Shown: positions 57,098 through 64,000 of the stretch, one piece after another
How positions within the stretch are numbered: the stretch's first letter is position 1
Layout of the letters: every line of letters starts with the position of its first letter
Origin: Ooceraea biroi
Taxonomy: Eukaryota; Arthropoda; Insecta; Hymenoptera; Formicidae
Direction: 5' to 3'
Assembly: GCF_003672135.1 (NCBI RefSeq)
Contig: NC_039514.1
Location: 10,653,787 to 10,717,786 of the forward strand
DNA: 64,000 nucleotides
Notes under the pieces: model-generated
Seen by the model: the letters and a program-made list of their open reading frames with translations, nothing else
The model's database searches: none
Told to the model about the DNA's origin: nothing
Made by a program: the position numbers and the translations under genes

Positions 57098-60012
57098 ATG
57101 GCAGAAGGCCAGCAGGAGGGTGGTCCGAGGAAGATCATCGTCAACGTGAAAACGCCGAAGGAGAAGGAGACCGTGGAGATTGAGGAGAATGCGACGATAA
57201 AGGAAGTAAGTGCGAACGCGGCGAGCGACGCGCGCCGTCGCTCCCGGCGCCGCGAGCGGCGCGTAATCGCCGCCCGTTTGGCGGATCGCCAATGCATCAG
57301 CTGTCAAAGTGGATTGGGTTATAGGCTCCGAGATCTCTAATCTGTATCTGTTTTCTTTTTTCCCCCCTTCCTTCTGCGCCGCACCCCCCGTTGCAGTTGA
57401 AGGAGGTGGTGTCGAAGAAGTTTAACGCGCAGACCGATCAGCTGTGCCTAATCTTCGCTGGCAAGATCATGAAGGATCACGAAACCCTCAGCACGCATAA
57501 CATCAAGGACGGCCTGACGGTACACCTGGTGATCAAGGCGCCGCGCACCGCCACCACACAGAGCCAAGAGTCCAACTCGGCCACGAGACCACAGGGTAAC
57601 CTCGCGAATTCTTCAGATCTAATGTGGAAGAGTTTTGAGTTGATGTAATCTGACGACTAAATGACTTAGACAATGACTTTTAGAATTTGCTCTTTTTTTT
57701 AATTTTATATAACTATGAGATGTGTTTCTTTAAAATGCGTAATGTCATGAATCTGTTCAGCTTATGGAAATTAACCCCTTGCGGACGGGGCAAGCGTCGC
57801 TGTGGATGAGAGATATTGGAGCAGCCAAGAAAATGTACACGTTTGTACATCTGTATTGTATGATATTTCTCAAAACAGTCGCCTATACGCAAGGCCAGTT
57901 TAGCCGAACATGTCACAATAATAATAACATAATAATAATAATAATCATAATAATAATAAGCGCTCTGAGGCAGCCAATATCGAGCAGCTTAGGCTATTTG
58001 CCGACACGCGTCCGCAAAGGGTTAATACTATCAACAATAGGATTTTACAGTAAAGAAACAAATAATGAAAGAATATATACATATATATATATATATGTAT
58101 ATATATAATATATAATAAACTTGCATTATATATAAGAATATATATATATATATATTATATATAATGCAAGTTTATTATTATTGTTTATTAATCGTTGCAC
58201 TGAATGTTGATTGCTCATCGAGTTTTTATTAACTTCAGCTGATGTCAATGCCAGTCCTTTTGGCCTGGGCAGCTTGGGTGGACTGGCCGGACTGGAGTCT
58301 CTCGGCTTGGGTTCAGCTAATTTCATAGATTTACAGCAACGTATGCAACGGGAATTACTCTCGAATCCGGAAACGATGCGCCAAGTGCTCGATAACCCAT
58401 TGGTGCAGAGTCTAATGAACGATCCCGAGAACATGCGCAACTTGGTCACGGCCAATCCACAGATGCAGGAGCTGATGCAACGTAATCCGGAAATCAGTCA
58501 CATGCTGAACAACCCTGAACTGTTACGGTGAGCCCATGCGCTGTCCTATTGAACTATCGGGATCGAAATTCAAGTCAAGAGCTGATTTGAATACAATAAC
58601 CGTGCACCGCTGTTTCCGTTTTGCATTCTCGATCGTTTGATTATGCTGGCACGAGGCGTGTATTGAGATTAAGTCGATTTCCAGGCAAACAATGGAGCTC
58701 GCGCGCAATCCGTCGATGCTGCAAGAATTGATGCGTTCACACGACCGCGCACTGTCCAATCTCGAGAGCATACCCGGCGGATATAGCGCCCTACGTCGCA
58801 TGTACCGCGACATCCAGGAGCCAATGCTGGCGGCGGCGACGAACGGCCGCAATCCCTTCGCCGCGCTGGTGGAGAACAGCAACTCCTCGAACCAGGACAC
58901 TCAGAATCCGCAGCAGGGCCAGGAGAATCGGGATCCCCTGCCAAATCCGTGGAACCCGAATCAGAGCGACAACGGTACACCAGGGCAGCAGAGCCAGGGC
59001 AGCAGAGGCTTGCTAGACTCGCCGGGCATGCAGAGTCTCACCGCGCAGATGATGGAGAATCCGCAGCTGATGCGAAACATGCTGAACGCCCCGTATACGC
59101 GGTCCATGCTCGAAGCGATGGCGGCCGATCCGGCGATGGCCAGCCGGGTGATCGCTGCGAATCCGTTCCTGCGTGGTAATCCGCAAATGCAGGAACAGAT
59201 GCGCGCGATGATGCCCGCCTTCATACAGCAGATGCAGAACCCGCAAATACAGAACGTCGTCACCAATCCGGACGCCCTGGCTGCCATCATGCAGATCCAA
59301 CAGGGTATGGAGCAACTACGCACCGTCGCTCCTGAATTCGTGGAGAAGTAAATGTTCTTTCGTTATCTCCTTTTGTTATTCTTGATGTGTCGTTGACACG
59401 TTGTAATTATAAGTGTCTACGTGTGCGTGTATATGCGTGTTCCAGCATGGGTCTCACGATTCCACCCACACCCGCGACACCGAATACGGGTGGCACAAAT
59501 TCCAGTGCACCGACCAGCCAACCAGCATCAGACACTAATCAGCAGGACGCGTTTTCCCAATTCATGGCACGTATGGTAAGAATCGTTAATTTAACGTTTG
59601 GACTTATCGCTCGTGTTGTTGGATGCTCGACTCTTACAATTAGTATCGTGATTTCTAAATTTGCAAATTTGTATTCTAACGCCTGATAATTCATGCGCGT
59701 CAGGTCTCTGCAATGGCATTGAACCAAGGCGTGGAAGTTGATGGCCAAGGTGTACCTCCACCAGAGGAACGTTACAGAGCACAGCTAGAGCAACTCACAG
59801 CCATGGGTTTTCTTAATAGAGATGCTAATTTACAAGGTAGGCAAAGTGCACGACATTGAATCACGCGCTTTCGATCTCGCTTTCGTCCTCATTTATTCGC
59901 GTTTAATATCGAACATCTTTGTCTTTGTTTTGCAGCGTTAATCGCCACGTTCGGAGACATAAACGCTGCCGTTGAGAGACTACTCTCCAATGGGCAAGTG
60001 TCCATGAGCTAA
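57098..60012 (+). CDS. Ubqn: Ubiquilin
   Basis: Shuttle factor that carries ubiquitylated clients to the proteasome and chaperones membrane proteins. Exons are 57098-57205, 57397-57595, 58239-58527, 58685-59347, 59446-59575, 59704-59836 and 59936-60012; the CDS is 1599 nt (532 aa). The ubiquitin-like domain is at about 12-85 (KIIVNVKTPKEKETVEI, LIFAGKIMKDHETLSTHNI). STI1-type repeats follow, rich in Met, Asn, Pro and Gln (LLSNPETMRQVLDNPLVQSL, MMENPQLMRNMLNAPYTRSM, NPDALAAIMQIQQGMEQLRT). A Pro/Thr/Asn-rich linker leads to the UBA domain at about 480-527 (YRAQLEQLTAMGFLNRDANL, then ALIATFGDINAAVERLL). The start has an upstream A-rich context (TCAAGATGG). The fourth donor, GTAAAT, is weak, but the acceptor and phase fit. 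Intron 2 contains a TA-rich inverted repeat. Confidence 0.97.
58111..58180. repeat. Inverted repeat in ubiquilin intron 2
   Basis: AATAAACTTGCATTATATAT at 58114-58133 recurs as its reverse complement at about 58157-58176, with TA-rich sequence between. The arms total about 24 bp. It would form a hairpin in the intron, about 60 nt before the next exon's acceptor region. A TA microsatellite precedes it (58079-58110). Confidence 0.75.
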
Positions 60013-61524
60013 CCACCAATCTGCAATAATGTTATTTCGATATTACCTTTAATTTTTCCCTTATTTACCTCTTATGACAGACGTGAGAGATATTTGAGGT
60101 AACTGGCTGTCGAAAATTATAAACTTATATTCCCTCTTCTCCTCTCTTTCTGCCCCTCCGCCTGTATCCTTCTCTCTTTCTCTCTTTCTCTCTCGCTCGT
60201 TTTTCAATCTTGACGGAATACACGCTACTCACTCGTTCAATTTGCAGTTTTTCTTATTTGTCAGTTTCAGATTTGTCTGTGTTTTAGATGATAGATAGGG
60301 AGAGGTGTCGATGATGTATGGCCATTCACTATTGCTCGTTTTGCAAATCGGTTACTCGCTTCTCGAAAAGAAAAAAACCCTCGGTTCCTCGTCGTGTGTG
60401 TTCTCCTCGATGTGCTCTTACGCTCCATAAGTAGCTCCGTCTAACGTCACCGTTTTTTTTTTCTTCCGTTTGAGTTTCCTTTATGAAAGCGAACCACGAG
60501 TAGATTGTAATCGCGATCGTGTGCGCGGCATTCATTACGGCGTTGTCCTCTAATAGAACGTCTCTTAGAAACATGCGAAAACGGAGTCCTGCATGGAAAA
60601 GAAATATAGATTGCCCGCTATTTAATGGACTTGCTTTCACGGCTTCGTTGATCGGTCGGTGTGTGTATTTGCAGCAACAGCACCAGCAGCAGCAACGCAA
60701 ATTAATTATTCTTTCGTTTCTCGAATGTCCCAAAGTGCGTGTGGTCACGCCTAGCGAAGCGACACATTATTTGTACGTAATGAGCGAATGAATATTGAGA
60801 ACCAGCAGATGATTAATTGTAATGATGCTGATCTCGCTATAGTTTCGTTACACGTGGACGAGAAATATACCTCGCGAAATATATCATGGGAAATATACTT
60901 CGACAGGATCCGCGTCGTGTACTCGAAGAGTATGGTTTGGTGATCCGTTCTACGACTCACGTTTTCCATGTAAGTTTTTATATAGATACCAAGGCATAAG
61001 AGGCGCGAAACAACAGCTTTCTCTAACTCACGTACTGGTGTGCACTGTCTCTTCATTGATTTAGTTTGATTGTAGATCGTAAAAACGAAGAACTACTATA
61101 ATTAAGCGTTGTATGTCTTGTAATACAAATCTAGAAATTTGTAGCGTGATAATCGAGAAACATACGGCATATAAATTGTTTATAGGAGAATGCGCGCGAT
61201 AAAGATCGAAAGGAGAAAGAAAATTACGATGCCCACGACACGCAGTTAGAGTGCGCGAAAACTCGAGAAAAAGAAAAGAAAAAAAAAAGAGGAAACGTCT
61301 AATCGTCGGTTAGCTCTAAGATATAAGGACAAAAAAAATGGAAAAAGATAATGTATGTTGTAAATTATCTTTATCGGAAGGAAGCAGTTATAATTTTAAT
61401 ACTTTTCATTGATGTACGATTATGATAAATATCTACGTGCATTATATTATCTTTTATGTGTATTTAGTATACTTCACTGAACGAGACATTCTGTGCTGTA
61501 ACAGCGACTATATTATAAAATAAA
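60013..61524 (+). other. Ubiquilin 3' UTR with polyadenylation signal
   Basis: About 1.5 kb without a supported ORF up to AATAAA at 61519-61524. It includes CT-rich tracts (about 60165-60200) and a CAG/CAA-rich spot at 60673-60697. Treating it all as 3' UTR is inference; an earlier cleavage site is possible. Confidence 0.5.
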
Positions 61525-62542
61525 GTTATGGTTGATTCATATTCATTGAATATAAAGGAATGCACCCGGCGAAGCGATCGGATGCCGGCCGCGCCAGCAA
61601 CCTGAATGATCATCGAGCGATTACGATTCCGTGAAGAATTTCATCTTTTTTTTCACAATTTTCGATTTTATATAGAAGCCTTCCTATGCATAATCATTAA
61701 AATCCGATTTTTAAGGTTTAATAATGACATATTAAAAAAAAAAACGATTGGAGGCCAGCCGGTATTCTGGAATTCCTGGGTCCAGCGCCACGGTTCTCTC
61801 GGTACTGCTCGGTACGAGTACGATCGGTCGATCCTGAACGTCGTGAAGGTAGCTGCGAGTGGCGGCGGGCCGGCTAGTTAACCCGCGTCACTCGCTCAGC
61901 CGGTTCAGTCTGCGCGCGATCGTGCAGCGTGATGCAACGTGACGTGATGCGATAGGACACGACGTAACGTTACGCCGGTCCCTGAGACAGGAGAACAGCA
62001 ACAGCAGCTGCCGCTCTTTGCGCGAGCGAGCGAGTGTCGGTTGACGTTTCAGCCGTGAGAAACCCGTTGGCGGAGCGTTGCGCGCGCGGGCAAGTCGACG
62101 CGAGTATGCGGGCAGCCCCGTTGGCTGGCTGGCTGGTTGGTTAGTCGGTTGGTCGGTTGGTCGGCTCAGGTATCTCGTCTCTCACGTGCGTGCGTGCGTG
62201 CATCTCCGTGTACGTGCGTCTACCTTACGCGCGTGCGTCCAGCGCGCGCCGCGCCTGTGTGTGCGTGAGGTTTGAAAATTTGAAAAGCGACGTGTGGCGC
62301 GAGTGCCGCGGGTAGCCGCGCACGGTGCAGGTGCGCGGAAAAAAAAGTAAAGAGAGAGTGAACGAGAGAAGAAGTGCCGTTCCGCGCTGCACGATCGGCA
62401 GATATTCTTATCGGCTTCCAAGTGCTTCCCCGGAGGAGAGGATTCACGTGACGGCGGGACCGTGAACCGTCGTCGCGTCACGGACTCTTCGTCGTCGTCG
62501 TCGTTCCCGTCGCCGAAAACGTCGGTGTTACAGCCCAGCGGA
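61525..62542 (+). promoter_or_regulatory. CG-rich promoter and 5' leader of the next gene
   Basis: From about 61860 the sequence is CG-rich, with tandem tggctggctggttggttggt and cgtgcgtgcgtg motifs and a GTC run (62489-62503). The frame leading to the ATG at 62543 has a TAA at about 62347-62349 and no ATG between, which marks it as 5' UTR. Confidence 0.45.
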
Positions 62543-62554
62543 ATGTGGCACGAG
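62543..62554 (+). CDS. First coding exon (four codons) of an unidentified gene, cut by window end
   Basis: ATG TGG CAC GAG is followed at once by a consensus donor, GTGAGT, in phase 0. The long CG-rich leader and the upstream in-frame stop support a start here. No further exon was recognised in the remaining 1.4 kb, so the gene presumably has a long first intron and continues beyond 64000. Four residues are too few to name a family. Confidence 0.4.
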
Positions 62555-64000
62555 GTGAGTTAGCTGCCCGCCCGGTTTCGCTTACCCGACCAGGGACGCA
62601 CTTCGTGGCAAGTCCTTTCGCCGCTTCCCACTTTCTTCCTCTCTCTTTCTGTCCGTCGTGTTTAAAAAGTCACCGTCTCTCTTTCCCTCTCTCTCTCTCT
62701 CTCTCTCTCTTTTTCTTGGACCGCGCGTTTTCCTCTCGCCAAATTGCCGTCAAATAAATGCGGACCTCGAACGCAGAAATTATTTCTCTCTCTTTCTCTT
62801 TCTCTCTCTCTCGCTCTGCATTTGAGTTCCTCTCGGCTTACCGAAACCGGTATAATTTCGGTGGCTCCAGATTTCTGTGTGTCATAGATAAGCGGACATG
62901 AATCTCATTTAGATCTGCTCTTTTTGGTAGTTGCATGTTACACTTTTTGCCTTCACTTGTCTTAAAAATGTCCATGTGAAAAAATCATAAAAATGTTTCG
63001 ATCGTTTTGAATGATAATCCATTATTGAACTGCCAGAACTACGAGAGCTTAAGTCAGGCCTTGTTTGCGATCGATCAAGTTTGTAATTTTAATTCACACC
63101 ACGGTAAAAACCGGCGACATCGCGATTAGTGGACTGTTATACAAACAGCTGACAAGATATTTCAGATAAGACGTATCCTCAGCTGCATAATTAAAACAGA
63201 TCTGCATACGTAATAATGGGGTCACGAGCGAGATTAGTCCCCGCGCCTTACGTCATCGCCGTAAAAGAGTGGCCCGTTTTGCCGTCCGTTTTCCGAACGT
63301 TACGATCCACGTATTCGCTGCTTACACGACCCCATTTTTCTCTCCCCAATTGGACGAGCACGCGTGTGTATTTCCACCACGTGGCCCCAACCGTCGTCGT
63401 TATCGTTGTTCTTAGATAAACGAACAGCTGGTTTATCCTGGAGCGAGCGCCCGTTCCGAGAATATACTGCATGCGTGCGTCATAACACGCATCGCAAAAT
63501 CGATCCCGAGGCAAGAACGATCCTGTTCCGCTCGAGGTGTCGGGCATACCACGGATTCCTCGGTGAAGCCCTATTACGTCGATCCCGAATCGGGCTGAAC
63601 GGACCAGCTGACAGCCCTAGATCGAGCTCCGATGATGACAACGAAGGTGTAACGCGAAGGTCGCGTCGCGACAGGCACTCCTCGCAGAGGCGAGGTTTCT
63701 TCTGGTTCTGGCTCAAGGTCGGATTTCATTAAGAGGCCTAAAAACACACCGGCTGTTCGCGATTGTCGCCGTTCGTCAGAAAGGAATATTCTGCTTCTGC
63801 TCTCGGTCATCTGAGTGAACGTTTGGGAACCAAAGGACGACGATGGACGCAGGCGAACGAGCGTTACGTGCCCCGGCATTCGTTACTGGTGCTCGTGATA
63901 ACCTCCGGTGATAACAGACGCGATCTGTAGCAGGTGCGCGATAACGACAATCCATTTTCAGAGGGAGATTTCTAAGGGCCTGTTTTTTTCGTTTTCTTTT
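62555..64000 (+). other. Probable first intron of the gene starting at 62543
   Basis: CT-rich microsatellites at about 62684-62712 and 62785-62816, then mixed sequence. No exon with a convincing protein and splice framework is seen up to the window end. Confidence 0.4.

Overview
The window is animal genomic DNA, most likely from an insect and probably a hymenopteran (ant, bee or wasp). The genes have many short introns with GT-AG (occasionally GC-AG) borders. Every identifiable protein has a clear insect or animal relative. CpG dinucleotides are abundant, gene-poor stretches are rich in GA/CT, TA and CA microsatellites, and the one P450 is a CYP9-type gene, a family typical of insects. The species assignment is inference. 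There is no operon, CRISPR array or bacterial feature, and I found no tRNA or rRNA gene.

Layout. 1-2918 has no recognisable gene. 2919-4850 (+) is a five-exon gene for an unrecognised protein with a long hydrophobic/amphipathic C-terminal half. Tail-to-tail with it, 5714-27081 (-) is Mob2, an adaptor of NDR-family kinases. Four shared exons lie at 5714-7347. Three alternative first exons (10045-9813, 19014-18920, 27081-27077) all join the same acceptor in the same phase, so about 20 kb of otherwise empty DNA is Mob2 intron. Head-to-head with Mob2, 28063-30448 (+) is the ribosomal protein gene RpL10A (uL1), with a TCT-type start site. Two near-identical H/ACA-type snoRNAs lie in its introns 1 and 3.

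33636-41968 (+) is a 22-exon receptor tyrosine phosphatase: signal peptide, Ser/Thr-rich stalk, about eight fibronectin-III-like modules, one membrane span and one catalytic PTP domain. 43019-44524 (-) is an intronless CYP9-like cytochrome P450. 45436-46530 (-) is a CYTH-domain (adenylate cyclase IV/thiamine-triphosphatase superfamily) gene. 47176-50326 is a mobile-element island: a THAP-exon-bearing element with terminal and subterminal inverted repeats, a 209-bp fold-back element inside it, and a hAT-like inverted-repeat element abutting it.

50664-55119 (+) is Smg5, an NMD factor, preceded by two upstream ORFs chained to the main start by ATGA overlaps. 57098-60012 (+) is ubiquilin, with a 3' UTR of about 1.5 kb. 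At 62543 a tiny four-codon first coding exon opens a (+) gene that continues beyond the window.

Exon structures were built by hand from splice consensus, reading frame and protein similarity. The coding lengths of gene 1, Mob2 (all isoforms), the phosphatase, Smg5 and ubiquilin are all exact multiples of three, which supports the models. The genes do not form one pathway. Smg5 (mRNA decay), ubiquilin (proteasome shuttling) and RpL10A (translation) are housekeeping genes. The phosphatase and Mob2 are signalling genes.
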